From NCBI GenBank assembly GCA_028710895.1, contig JAQTTH010000003.1:332253-396252 (forward strand): a stretch of DNA of 64,000 nt. Reading direction: 5' to 3'. Below are positions 36,398 through 44,806 of the stretch, piece after piece. The notes beneath the pieces were generated by a model. That model was not told where the DNA came from, did no database searches, and was given only the letters and a program-made list of their open reading frames with translations. A program made the translations under genes and the position numbers. The stretch comes from Paludibacter sp. (GTDB lineage Bacteria; Bacteroidota; Bacteroidia; Bacteroidales; Paludibacteraceae). Positions within the stretch are counted from its first letter, which is position 1; every line of letters begins with the position of its first letter.

Positions 36398-36724
36398 TTA
36401 TTGGTTATTCGTTGTTTCAAGCAATTTCTCGGCTTGTTTAAATATCTCGCTATAAGTACGTCCTTTGGGTGTCAGAAGGTATTCTATATGCAACGGTTTT
36501 AATTTTACAATCTTCTTTTCTAAAATGCCCGCTTCTTCCAGTTCTTTCAGTGCTGTTGCAACAGATTGTTTGTTCGACCCCCTGAGTTGTTTCAGAAGGC
36601 TATTGAATCTTACCGGTCCTTCCAACGCGAATTTAAAAATATGAGCTTTCCATTTTCCCGAAAGCAATTTCAGCAGGTTTTCGGCGGGACATTCATTATC
36701 CGGAGTGTTAAGGTTTGTAGTCAT
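36398..36724 (-). CDS. HxlR family transcriptional regulator
   Basis: 108 residues, the size of single-domain winged-helix HxlR proteins. The conserved N-terminal Cys in ECPAENLLKLLSGKWKAHI is the redox-reactive position in several characterised members. The recognition region is FNSLLKQLRGSNKQSVATALKELEEAGI and the wing LTPKG. It is divergent from a DsbA-like gene, which it may control. Confidence 0.88.
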   Translation of the reverse strand: MTTNLNTPDNECPAENLLKLLSGKWKAHIFKFALEGPVRFNSLLKQLRGSNKQSVATALKELEEAGILEKKIVKLKPLHIEYLLTPKGRTYSEIFKQAEKLLETTNNQ

Positions 36725-36878
36725 GTTTTTTGGACTAATTGCAGGTTATTATTTTTATGCAGAACTTTGCAGCGAAAATAATCAATTAATAGTTCAAAAC
36801 AATAAAAAAAATTAAACAATCCGATAAACCGGGATAGATTATTTTGCGATGTAGTACGATTTTAAATTTTTAAGATGA

Positions 36879-37883
36879 ATGGGCAAGCTATCAATGAACT
36901 TACAACGGATTTTTGTCGTTCCTGTTTTTATACTCCTGACCGGTTTTGGAAATTCAACTACTAAATTAATGAAAGAAAATAAAAACCCTCTGATGTGTGA
37001 TCCTGTAAGCGGAGTATGTGCTTTGCCGGATACTGAACTTGTAGCTATGACTGATAAAGTTGTTGAAACGGAAAGACCCGTACACGTTATATATGCCACA
37101 GACCCTATCTGTTCTGCTTGTTGGGCCATAGAGCCGCAATTGCGCAGATTGAAACTGGAGTATGGACATGTGCTTAAGATTGATTATCGGATGGGAGGAA
37201 TGCTTCCCAACTGGAGTTATAACCGGGGTGGCATAAGTAAACCTTCTGATGTTGCACATCATTGGGACGAGGTTAGCGCTCACTATCAAATGCCGATTGT
37301 TGGCGATGTGTGGCTCGAAGATCCCCTGGATTCATCCTATCCGCCTTCAATTGCTTTTAAGGCTGCTCAGTTACAAAGCGAAGCCGCCGCACAAGCTTTG
37401 TTGCGGGTGATGCGCGAAATGGTTTTTCTGGAAAAGAAAAACATTGCACGGTGGCAATACATGGAAGAGGCCGGACAACGGGTGGGTTTAAACATTGTTG
37501 AATTGAAATCTGCTTACGACAATGGGGCTAAAGAACTGTTTGAGGAGGATATGAAACTTGTACGCAGTCTGCGCGTTGGTGGATTTCCTACCGTGGTTAT
37601 TGTAAACAGGCAAGGTGAATCTGTTTCGCTTATCGGCATAAAACAATACACCGAATATGTGCAAGCAATACTGGAACTTTATCCCGAAGCAACTCCCCGA
37701 ACCTACAATCGAACCGGTGAAGGTCTTTTCGACTATTACCCCACACTTACCGAAAGGGAATTTACAGAACTAAGCCAACTCCCCGAAACAGAGGCACTAT
37801 TGGAATTAAAACGCATGAGCGATGCTAAACTGATTGAACCTCTAACAACACGCAATGGTAAATTGTGGAAGAAAATTAAATAG
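36879..37883 (+). CDS. DsbA/FrnE-like thiol-disulfide protein
   Basis: 334 residues from the first ATG; an internal ATG at 36969 (MKENKNPLMCDP) is an alternative if the N-terminal hydrophobic stretch is not used as a signal. A Cys motif CDPVSGVC (about 40-47) precedes a thioredoxin-like domain with active site DPICSACWAIEP. The helical insertion typical of DsbA follows, then the cis-Pro loop VGGFPTVVIV. It lies divergently from an HxlR regulator. Role in thiol oxidation, isomerisation or as a protease adaptor cannot be separated from sequence. Confidence 0.82.
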   Translation: MGKLSMNLQRIFVVPVFILLTGFGNSTTKLMKENKNPLMCDPVSGVCALPDTELVAMTDKVVETERPVHVIYATDPICSACWAIEPQLRRLKLEYGHVLKIDYRMGGMLPNWSYNRGGISKPSDVAHHWDEVSAHYQMPIVGDVWLEDPLDSSYPPSIAFKAAQLQSEAAAQALLRVMREMVFLEKKNIARWQYMEEAGQRVGLNIVELKSAYDNGAKELFEEDMKLVRSLRVGGFPTVVIVNRQGESVSLIGIKQYTEYVQAILELYPEATPRTYNRTGEGLFDYYPTLTEREFTELSQLPETEALLELKRMSDAKLIEPLTTRNGKLWKKIK

Positions 37884-37936
37884 CCGGAATCAGAATTTTT
37901 GGAATAGCTGAATTTGAAGAATTGAAGATTAGCTTC

Positions 37937-37967
37937 TTAGTCCAAGTCTATTATAGACTTGGACTAA
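37937..37967. terminator. 31-bp perfect palindrome between convergent genes
   Basis: Fifteen-bp arms with one central base (left arm begins TTAGTCCAAGTCT). The sequence belongs to the same family as repeats R1-R5. Between the DsbA-like and S41 genes, so it may act as a bidirectional terminator. Confidence 0.6.
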
Positions 37968-37998
37968 TAGAAGGGCTAGATGTTTTATCTATAATTAT

Positions 37999-39822
37999 CT
38001 AATTCTTTTTCGTAATAAATTCAATTGCTCTTTCCAACACTTCATCCCTACCTTCCCTTATGCCTTGTATAGTAGGCTTAACTTCAATGTCGGGGACAAT
38101 GCCAACACGCTGTGTTTCTCTTCCATCTGGATAATAAACACCAAGTCCGGTTATCATTGTTTGCATATTGCCCGGCAAAGGAATCCATGAAACATTACCA
38201 TCTGCACCTGCTGTTGTACTTCCAATCACCACTGCATTTGGAGAACATCGATACATCATAGCCATAAATTCGGCATGACTTTGTGTCATTTCATTTACTA
38301 AAATGATTATTTTCCCTTTATAGAAACCGGTATTTGCAAAATGATAAGTCGATTTTTCTTTAAAGACATCAGTATAGTATTCTTCAGAATACTTAAACAT
38401 ACCAGGTCTTTGAAAATTTGTGGAAGTGAATTTCACAAATTTGACAGGTTTTTTGTATAGCTGAGTCATGTTTAAATATCCATCAAATTTTATCCGATTT
38501 GGATAGCATCTTAAATCGATAACTAAACCCTTAGTATTTGAGAAATCAGGGACAGTAACTCCAGTTAAACTTCCTAAATATAAATAGCCAATATTTTTTT
38601 CTTTTGAAATTACTCGATAAAGCGCTTTGTTCTTATAAGTCAAAATTCCAAAGTATTGCGAATGCATAGGATAACAAGTCAAATCTTTCGAAAAAACATC
38701 ATTACCTCTCTTAAAAGTAACATGAATACTTTTCGCATTAGTACGCATTAATTCTAAGCTCAAGTTTCTTAATTTTGTTGGTAAATTGGAACCGGCAATA
38801 TAAGGCAGCTTTTCTGATATTATTGTCTCTACAGGTTTCCCGTTTACTTTCAATATAATATCACCTATTTTTAAGGGGTAGTTTTTTTCCGAAACATCGA
38901 TTATGGTATCTTTTGTAACTGGATTACCTTTAATAAAAGACCCCACTTTCTTTAATGGGTATTTTAGCTTTGAAATATCGATTAGAGTATCAGTTATTAC
39001 AGGTTTACCTTCAATAAATGAAACATAGAAAGGAACGATATTATCGCCCTTATGTTTTTCGATAACCTTATCAGATAAAAATGCGTGAGAATCATGAATT
39101 CTTGCAACAAGTTTGAGTAGTGTGAACTTATATTCCAATTCATTTTTTGCGTTAATAAATTGAGGTGCAAATTCTATAAGAACATTATCCCAATTCTCAC
39201 CAATCAAGTATTTATATGGGAAATAATATTGGATGATATTCCAGTAACGAAACAAAGCTAAAAGTCTGTAACTTGCATCTGGGTAAGATATCTCAGGATA
39301 AGTTTCTTCATTCAAGAATACAGGATTGCCTGCTCCTTGTTTAAACTCCACAAAATGACTTTTATCAGAAGGTCTTTTAGCTGTTTTAATTCTTTCGAGT
39401 TGTGCTGAGAGGGCTCCCAGTTCTTTTCTATTCTTTATCCAATCCAAGTCAGGGTACATTTTTACACTGTCCGGATTAATTTTCGGAAATGTATCTTGTT
39501 TAAACTCTCCCAACGAACTTACCCATTCAGATAAGATTTTGTTCCGATCATCTTTGTCTTTAGATTTTAAAACTTTCGGCATCATTTTTACCAGTTCATT
39601 ATCCCACTTATACTTCCCTTCTATCACAGACGGATGATAATATTTTAAATAACCCCAGACTTTGCATAAAACTGCTAAATTGGAAATATCTTCCGAATTG
39701 TAATATCTTATACCTGATATTTGCTTGTATTCATTTTGCTTCTGGATATAGATATACCCAAATGTTGTGAATAAACCAAGAAAAAAGATAAGTGAAAAAA
39801 TGTACCAGTTTTTCCTTTTCAT
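37999..39822 (-). CDS. S41 family peptidase with PDZ domain
   Basis: 607 residues with an N-terminal membrane anchor (about 7-26). A helical N-domain is followed by a PDZ-like part (LKIGDIILKVNGKPVETII) and the S41 core: LYLGSLTGVTVPDFSNTKGLVIDLRCYPN, and the nucleophile region VNEMTQSHAEFMAMMYRC with STTAGADGN. It would cut peptides in the periplasm. Within the PDZ entry a stretch is duplicated: SFIEGKPVITDTLIDISKL is followed closely by SFIKGNPVTKDTIIDVSEK, a 28-residue tandem repeat at about 38880-39020. Confidence 0.85.
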   Translation of the reverse strand: MKRKNWYIFSLIFFLGLFTTFGYIYIQKQNEYKQISGIRYYNSEDISNLAVLCKVWGYLKYYHPSVIEGKYKWDNELVKMMPKVLKSKDKDDRNKILSEWVSSLGEFKQDTFPKINPDSVKMYPDLDWIKNRKELGALSAQLERIKTAKRPSDKSHFVEFKQGAGNPVFLNEETYPEISYPDASYRLLALFRYWNIIQYYFPYKYLIGENWDNVLIEFAPQFINAKNELEYKFTLLKLVARIHDSHAFLSDKVIEKHKGDNIVPFYVSFIEGKPVITDTLIDISKLKYPLKKVGSFIKGNPVTKDTIIDVSEKNYPLKIGDIILKVNGKPVETIISEKLPYIAGSNLPTKLRNLSLELMRTNAKSIHVTFKRGNDVFSKDLTCYPMHSQYFGILTYKNKALYRVISKEKNIGYLYLGSLTGVTVPDFSNTKGLVIDLRCYPNRIKFDGYLNMTQLYKKPVKFVKFTSTNFQRPGMFKYSEEYYTDVFKEKSTYHFANTGFYKGKIIILVNEMTQSHAEFMAMMYRCSPNAVVIGSTTAGADGNVSWIPLPGNMQTMITGLGVYYPDGRETQRVGIVPDIEVKPTIQGIREGRDEVLERAIEFITKKN

Positions 39823-39856
39823 TTTTGATTATTTTATTTTGTAAGCCCTTTTCCCT

Positions 39857-39967
39857 TTTTCTTCCAGGTTTATCTGTTTGCACCCTGTGTTTAGTTCAAG
39901 TCTAAGCCAAGCGGGGACTTGAACTAGAGTCAGTTTCGTTTCCTATACTTGGACTAAAGGGTGGCTT
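39857..39967. repeat. Intergenic palindromic repeat, copy R3
   Basis: Same order as R1: CTTCCAGGTTTATCTGTTT, GCACCCTGTGTTTAGTTCAA, GACTTGAACTAGAG, then TTGGACTAAAGGGTGGCTTT. Confidence 0.72.
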
Positions 39968-40000
39968 TGTATGTTTACTTTTCGTCCAATCAATTCTGTG

Positions 40001-40501
40001 TTAGGTTTTGTTTTCAATTGCTCTTAGCTTTTCAATTTCAGTTTTCCAGAGTTGTCTGCCATTAACAACAAATTTCTCTTGTCTGCCGTCTTTCAAAGAA
40101 ATTGCAAGTCCATTTGGAACAATACCAAGATTGTTATATAAAGTTATGTCTTTGATTTGATCTATATAAATCACAAGTTCGTGATTTTGAATATTAAAAC
40201 TGTGAGATTTGAATTGAAGTTTATCAGTCAACAAGTAAAGTTTTCCTCCAACACTTTCACTGTTCTTTAAGTGATTTGCCCCTCCTGAGTGAATTATGCT
40301 TTCTCCGTCTTGGGTTTCAATTTGTGTCTGACGTTTAACTACTTTTGAATTTACAAACAAATGAATGAGAGTTCCAAATAAAAGACCTGACAACGGACCA
40401 GTAATAATAGCTGCATTAATTCCATGCGTAAATCCTTGAACGGTTCCGAAGAAGACCCCGAAAAATATCCCGGCCCAAATTGAGTTTCTAATTTTTGTCA
40501 T
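40001..40501 (-). CDS. Membrane protein with GRAM/PH-like tail
   Basis: 166 residues. Two close hydrophobic segments (about 8-26 and 31-48) precede a beta-rich domain (ESVGGKLYLLTDKLQFKSHSFNIQNHELVIYIDQIKDITLYNN and KDGRQEKFVVNGRQLWKTEI) resembling a GRAM/PH fold. Possible membrane-lipid contact is an inference. The stop codon lies within ACCTAAC, and repeat R3 follows. Confidence 0.65.
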   Translation of the reverse strand: MTKIRNSIWAGIFFGVFFGTVQGFTHGINAAIITGPLSGLLFGTLIHLFVNSKVVKRQTQIETQDGESIIHSGGANHLKNSESVGGKLYLLTDKLQFKSHSFNIQNHELVIYIDQIKDITLYNNLGIVPNGLAISLKDGRQEKFVVNGRQLWKTEIEKLRAIENKT

Positions 40502-40544
40502 CCTTTTAATTTTTGTCTTTTTATTATTTGTGAACTGTTATTGC

Positions 40545-40620
40545 CGGTCTAAGTTACGCTTCGCTAAACTTGAACTAAAGTTGGTTTATTCTCCTATGTT
40601 TGGACGAGAAAGGGGGGACT
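40545..40620. repeat. Intergenic palindromic repeat, copy R4 (partial)
   Basis: A shortened version with AAACTTGAACTAAAG, TTTGGACGAGAAAGGGGGG. The left TTTATCTATTTGCACCC part is missing. Confidence 0.6.
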
Positions 40621-40627
40621 TTGCACT

Positions 40628-40669
40628 ATAGCATGTTTCGTCTTTTATACCTGGGCTAAGAAGAGGGGA
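40628..40669. repeat. Intergenic palindromic repeat, copy R5 (right end only)
   Basis: Only the right part, AGCATGTTTCGTC then CTGGGCTAAGAAGAGG, is present, directly behind R4 and touching the stop codon of the next gene. Confidence 0.55.
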
Positions 40670-40670
40670 T

Positions 40671-41759
40671 TTATTGTTCTACAAATTCCTTCATCATGAC
40701 TTGAATCTTATCCATATTTGAATTACTCAATTCATTTTGTTTCATATGTTCAAGAATAATCTCTCTGCTAAATTCATATTTTTGTCCATCTTGAGCTTTA
40801 ATAGCTGTTTGATTTTTAGCGGCTGCCGCTAAAGTATTCATGTCTTCTTCTAACTTTTCCTCTTTTCTTATCTTAATCATTTTCATGGTTTTGTAGAGTT
40901 CATCGAATTTAGTTGTAGTCGTAACTTTTTTTTGATCCCACGTATAAAGTAGTGAAGTACCAAGCTCATATAAATAATCATTAGAAAGTTTTATTGTTCC
41001 AATAAAATGATCATATTCATTTTTTGTAAGCTTTCTTGATGTTCTATTAGTGTAATCACTTATTGCACTTCGTAATTCTATAATATCTGACTGATTTAAG
41101 GCTTCCTCATTTGCTTTTTTTAAAATTTTTGAATACCTGTCAAGTTCACTTGCATTAAGTTTCGGTTCTTCTGAATTAGATTTCTCAAGTGATTTAACTG
41201 AAACTTCAGTTTTGTTTCTTGTCTTAATATTTTCAAGATTTGCAGAATACCAATCGCCCCAATTGTTAAGTAGTATTTGCGCTTGAATTAGTTCTTGGTT
41301 TTGATGTTTGTCGTAACCTTCAGATAACAGTTGAAGTCCTTTAATATATTCGTCACGAAAATGGTTTCCAAAATTAGGATGTATATTATTTAGTTTCTCA
41401 ATATCTATCAATAGAGCTTCCTCTAATGCTTTTCTGTTTAGGAAAATAAATTTCTCCATTTCCTTATCATTAATAGTCGAAAAAGATTGACCCTGATTCC
41501 TTAATTTGGTTGCTTCGTTTGAAAATTCCATAGATTTATTAAAGTGCTCTTTAATATTACTCTTAGGCTTTTCAAAAATGACGAAATATGGCCAAGCAAA
41601 TCCTTTTCCAGTTGCGACTACTTCTCCCAACAGTACCCATTTGACAAAACCATTGTCTCTTGCATATGTCCAATTGTAATATGGAACATAAAAAATCATA
41701 GGAAGTAAATAGGTATAAATTACTCCTGTTAAAATTCCCGAAAATATTCTTTGTTTCAT
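40671..41759 (-). CDS. Protein of unknown function with N-terminal membrane segment
   Basis: 362 residues. One or two membrane segments lie at the N-terminus (IFSGILTGVIYTYLLPMIFYV and a weaker one). A long charged, mostly helical region follows, with coiled-coil character between about 70 and 260 and no catalytic motif that I recognise. It is the leftmost-transcribed member of the accessory stretch and ends at repeat R5. Family unknown. Confidence 0.6.
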   Translation of the reverse strand: MKQRIFSGILTGVIYTYLLPMIFYVPYYNWTYARDNGFVKWVLLGEVVATGKGFAWPYFVIFEKPKSNIKEHFNKSMEFSNEATKLRNQGQSFSTINDKEMEKFIFLNRKALEEALLIDIEKLNNIHPNFGNHFRDEYIKGLQLLSEGYDKHQNQELIQAQILLNNWGDWYSANLENIKTRNKTEVSVKSLEKSNSEEPKLNASELDRYSKILKKANEEALNQSDIIELRSAISDYTNRTSRKLTKNEYDHFIGTIKLSNDYLYELGTSLLYTWDQKKVTTTTKFDELYKTMKMIKIRKEEKLEEDMNTLAAAAKNQTAIKAQDGQKYEFSREIILEHMKQNELSNSNMDKIQVMMKEFVEQ

Positions 41760-42091
41760 AGTCGTAATTTTTTAATTATGGGTGCTAACAGTTTATATCA
41801 TCACCTAGGTGTTACTATTCAAATTCTTTAAATTTTTAAAACCCAAAGATAAATACTATTTTTTGAATTAACAGCTATTCTCTTAATTAAATTCAAAGAT
41901 TTTTTAGTAGCTATGTGTTGTTCTTTAATAACTGTATTGTATTACTTCCTTTTTGGCCTGAAAATGTACTTCCATGTTGGCCGTGCAATCTGAATTTAGC
42001 CAAAATGAGCGAGGCTTACCGAATGATAAATTCTTTTATTGCGTTTTACGGTTTGTGAGGTATATTGTCTGCCCGAAGATTCAAAATACCT

Positions 42092-42545
42092 TGTTGGAAA
42101 TGACTCATTTCCATATTGCTTTTTTGTAAGTGCTGTTAGAAATAAGTTAAGTGCTGTTGGAAATGACTTGTTTCCATATTACTTTTCTGTAAGTGCTGTT
42201 GGAAATGACTTGTTTCCATATTACTTTTCTGTAAGTGCTGTTGGAAATGACTTGTTTCCATATTACTTTTTTGTAAGTGCTGTTGGAAATGAATCAAGTG
42301 CTGTTGGAAATGAGTTACTTCCTTATTGCTTTTTCGTAAGTGCTGTTGGAAATGACTTGTTTTCATATTACTTTTTTGTAAATGCTGTTGGAAATGAATC
42401 AAGTGCTGTTGGAAATGAGTCAAGTGCTGTTGGAAATGGAGTAAATGCTATTGGAAATGAGTCAAGTTCCATTGGAAATAACACAAGTGCTGTAGGAAAT
42501 AAGTCAAGTTCTATTGGAAATGCAATAAGTTCTGTTGGAAATGCT
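42092..42545. repeat. Tandem 21/42-bp repeat encoding a VGN heptad pattern
   Basis: The 42-bp unit (AAGTGCTGTTGGAAATGACT start, TTTCCATATTACTTTT end) repeats several times. It then gives way to 21-bp units beginning AAGTGCTGTTGGAAATGAGT. Because units are multiples of 3, open frames run in both directions: SAVGNDLFPYYF and later SAVGNES heptads on plus, HFQQHLQKSN on minus. The only plus start is a TTG at 42039 without a visible ribosome site. I treat it as a repeat locus and not as a proven gene. The region 41760-42091 before it holds nothing else I can name. Confidence 0.75.
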
Positions 42546-42566
42546 ATTAAGTTTCAGCGAAATAAT
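42545..42566. repeat. 22-bp direct repeat, copy 1
   Basis: TATTAAGTTTCAGCGAAATA at the end of the tandem-repeat tract; the second copy, with one mismatch, is at 44585-44606. Confidence 0.6.
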
Positions 42567-42736
42567 TGGTTGAATGGGTCTGTTCAATAAACTATTCTTT
42601 GCTGATACATTAATTTCGTCTTTTGATATATTATTAGACTCTGCCAAGATAAATAAATATAAGATTTACCATGTTTATTGTAAACTTATTTGTATGTTTG
42701 TCAGCTAATATGGTTTATTAAGTGCTTGTTTATAAA

Positions 42737-42793
42737 TGTAATACGAATGTAACACAAATGAAACACGAACGTAACATGATCAGCTTTATTTTA
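42737..42793 (+). promoter_or_regulatory. Pho-box array before the Lys-rich protein gene
   Basis: Four uninterrupted 11-bp steps: TGTAATA (42737), TGTAACA (42748), TGAAACA (42759), CGTAACA (42770). With the standard 9-bp spacer the -7 would be TTATTTTA at 42786-42793, a poor match. That would put transcription start very near the ATG at 42800 (possibly leaderless). Confidence 0.72.
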
Positions 42794-42799
42794 TTAAAA

Positions 42800-43138
42800 A
42801 TGAAAAAGAAGAACAAAAAAAACAGTATTGAAGATGCAGTTGAAGTAGTTAATACGTTGAAAGCAACTGTGAGTGTTTCGCAGGTGAATGATGAAGATAT
42901 ATCTGTTATCAATTCGCTTGAAACTTCCCTTCGTAAAATTGAAAAGTTGAGAAAAGAAGTACTTACATTGAAGGAAAAGGTAAGAATTAAAAAGGCCGAT
43001 CTTGATAAAGAGCAGGAAGCCATGTGGGAATTGGTTCGCTCCGAAAAGAAATTGTTGAAAAGTCAATCTCAGAAACCGGAAAAAGCCGACAAAAAGGAGA
43101 AAAAACAAAAGGCGGAAAAAGTAACGGAAGTAAAATAA
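42800..43138 (+). CDS. Lys-rich coiled-coil protein under Pho control
   Basis: 112 residues from the ATG at 42800; upstream codons in frame would translate the Pho boxes. It begins MKKKNKKNSIEDAVEVVNTL, has a coiled-coil from about 38 to 88 (ISVINSLETSLRKIEKLRKE, then TLKEKVRIKKADLDKEQEAM), and ends in a Lys tail (KADKKEKKQKAEK). No known family. Strong basic character and phosphate-linked promoter suggest polyphosphate or nucleic-acid binding, for example on polyphosphate granules, which is a guess. The CHAD gene nearby supports that theme. Confidence 0.7.
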   Translation: MKKKNKKNSIEDAVEVVNTLKATVSVSQVNDEDISVINSLETSLRKIEKLRKEVLTLKEKVRIKKADLDKEQEAMWELVRSEKKLLKSQSQKPEKADKKEKKQKAEKVTEVK

Positions 43139-43159
43139 TTGTAAGCTGTTTTTCGAAAA

Positions 43160-43888
43160 CTATAAATACAATGGCAGCATGAGTCGCCAGTATTTTGCTT
43201 TATGCGCTTCGCCTTCCCATTCGTAGAAATGGTGGTTGATTCCTTTGTTCGTGAGGGTTTGACTAAAATCGCGGTTGTTTTGCAGGAAAACATCTTCTTT
43301 GCCACAAACTATCGTAATTTGAAGATTTCTGATATGATTCAGTTGTTCTCCCTCGGGCATATTGGGCATAAAATGACTGGGCGAATGATGATATACATAG
43401 TCGGAATAGTACCCGTCCATTAAATCGTAGAACATACCCAGGTTCAGTGTCAAATCGTACCTACCGCTCAGTGCCACTACCTTGCCGAATAAATGTGGGT
43501 ACCTCAGAGCCAGGTTGACTGCATGAAATGCTCCCATACTACAACCAACCGACATAAGAAACGGATTGGGATTGTTGGTGTTGGCAAAGGGGATAACTTC
43601 GTCCAGAATGTATTGTTCGTATTCCATGTGGCGGTGTATGCGCCCTTGTGGGTGTGCCCAAAAGCAATAGAAACTTTCCTGATCGATACTATCGAGTGTG
43701 TAGACCTGAAGCCAGCCCTGCTCTATGTGATGTTGAAGCGATTCTATTATGCGCCAGTTCTCGTAATCGAAAAACCGGGCTGTTCGGGTAGGGAATAATA
43801 GTACTTTTGCTCCGGCGTGGCCATAAACCAATAATTCCATGTTGCGCCTCAGGTTCTGACTAAACCACTTGTGATACTCCCGTTTCAT
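43160..43888 (-). CDS. Esterase D-like alpha/beta hydrolase
   Basis: 242 residues of a putative esterase fold. Nucleophile elbow GCSMGAFHA (Ser of GxSxG type), an acidic residue in VCGKEDVFLQ and a late His in EWEGEAHKAKYW complete a plausible triad. No signal peptide, so cytoplasmic. It lies 30 bp after an SGNH hydrolase gene on the same strand, and both probably form an operon. Substrate unknown. Confidence 0.85.
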   Translation of the reverse strand: MKREYHKWFSQNLRRNMELLVYGHAGAKVLLFPTRTARFFDYENWRIIESLQHHIEQGWLQVYTLDSIDQESFYCFWAHPQGRIHRHMEYEQYILDEVIPFANTNNPNPFLMSVGCSMGAFHAVNLALRYPHLFGKVVALSGRYDLTLNLGMFYDLMDGYYSDYVYHHSPSHFMPNMPEGEQLNHIRNLQITIVCGKEDVFLQNNRDFSQTLTNKGINHHFYEWEGEAHKAKYWRLMLPLYL

Positions 43889-43918
43889 CTACGCTAAACT
43901 CATTATGGTACAGTGGGT

Positions 43919-44527
43919 TTATCTTTTTGTATTGCAATTGTCGAGAAACTGCCCTTTCAACTCTTTTTTCCAAACCTTGTAACCCTTTGCACTCAAATGC
44001 AATCCGTCGGGTTCGAACAGTGTTTTGTCGATAGATCCGTTGGATTTCATTGCTTCAACAATGTCAACATAGGTACACATGGGGTATTTCGCTTCAATTT
44101 CTTCGCCGATAATTTTGTTTGTATACCGGATAGATTCGTGCAGGTTCAATCGGGCGGGCGATTGTTTTACCGATATAAATGCAACGGGAATATGTCCGCA
44201 ATGTTCTTCAACGAGCGACATCAGGTAGTTGAAGTTTATAAATACTTCTTCGGGATGACGGCCATCACCCAAATCGTTGTCGCCGGCATACAACACCAGT
44301 ATATCGGGTTTCCAAAGTGGAATTACCCGCCTGAAAAACCAACAGCATGCTGCCAGTGTCGATCCGCCAAAAGCCTGATTCACTACTTCAAAATCAGAAA
44401 AATTGGCTTCGATTGTGTTCCACAGCCGAACGGATGAGCTGCCATAAAATACAACACGCATTTTATCTCCTTTTGGAAGGATTATTTTACTTTCCAGTTG
44501 TGTTATCTCGTCTTCGTACCAATACAT
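43919..44527 (-). CDS. SGNH/GDSL hydrolase
   Basis: 202 residues from the ATG at 44527; the longer frame begins with a TTG. Block I is FYGSSSVRLW, block II has AFGGSTL, block III is YAGDNDLGDG and block V DGLHLSAKGY, giving Ser-Gly-Asn-His. No signal peptide. The family includes acyl esterases and rhamnogalacturonan or peptidoglycan acetylesterases, so substrate is not fixed. Paired with the alpha/beta hydrolase downstream. Confidence 0.87.
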   Translation of the reverse strand: MYWYEDEITQLESKIILPKGDKMRVVFYGSSSVRLWNTIEANFSDFEVVNQAFGGSTLAACCWFFRRVIPLWKPDILVLYAGDNDLGDGRHPEEVFINFNYLMSLVEEHCGHIPVAFISVKQSPARLNLHESIRYTNKIIGEEIEAKYPMCTYVDIVEAMKSNGSIDKTLFEPDGLHLSAKGYKVWKKELKGQFLDNCNTKR

Positions 44528-44584
44528 GTATAAAAATATTTGCTGCAAAGATGCGGATAATATTGTTGTCGGACATTAAAATGG

Positions 44585-44606
44585 TATTAAGTTTCGGCGA
44601 AATAAT
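44585..44606. repeat. 22-bp direct repeat, copy 2
   Basis: Matches 42545-42566 with one mismatch (CAG to CGG). The pair brackets the Lys-rich, esterase and SGNH genes. Confidence 0.6.
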
Positions 44607-44636
44607 AGATGCCGTACTATCATTCCAGACCCACAA

Positions 44637-44652
44637 TCCGCCAGCTGGCGGA
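44637..44652. repeat. GC-rich 16-bp palindrome
   Basis: TCCGCCAGCTGGCGGA, perfect dyad in otherwise AT-rich sequence, between SGNH hydrolase and the 90-residue gene. Looks like a repetitive extragenic palindrome. Confidence 0.55.
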
Positions 44653-44710
44653 GGCTTTAAGACATAGTCGTGACTATTCATTTAACCTCAAGACATTTGT
44701 AAGTTACTTC

Positions 44711-44767
44711 TTTCATATTTATGTAGCACTGCTTTAATAGGTTTGATATGTTGCGGTTTTATTTTTG
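44711..44767 (+). promoter_or_regulatory. Candidate Pho-box promoter of the 44.8-46.6 kb operon
   Basis: -7 TATTTTTG at 44760-44767 (full consensus). In standard register: TTTCATA (44711), TGTAGCA (44722), TTTAATA (44733) and TGATATG (44744), each with one or two mismatches. Confidence 0.45.
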
Positions 44768-44806
44768 CGTTCTGAGAACTATATTTAATTTACAAACGAC
44801 ACAAAG

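Noticed and set aside
34601..40669. Integron attC sites (core RYYYAAC/GTTRRRY) in the accessory region
   Set aside because: ACCTAAC-type cores occur at about 34741-34747 and 39999-40005, but I could not pair them with a matching GTTRRRY end in most repeats, and no integrase gene is present. Kept only as an alternative for the repeat family.
42039..42590. Coding gene for a YadA-like adhesin of 183 residues
   Set aside because: TTG start, no ribosome site or signal peptide, and the open frame follows from a 21-bp repeat unit that is open in both strands.
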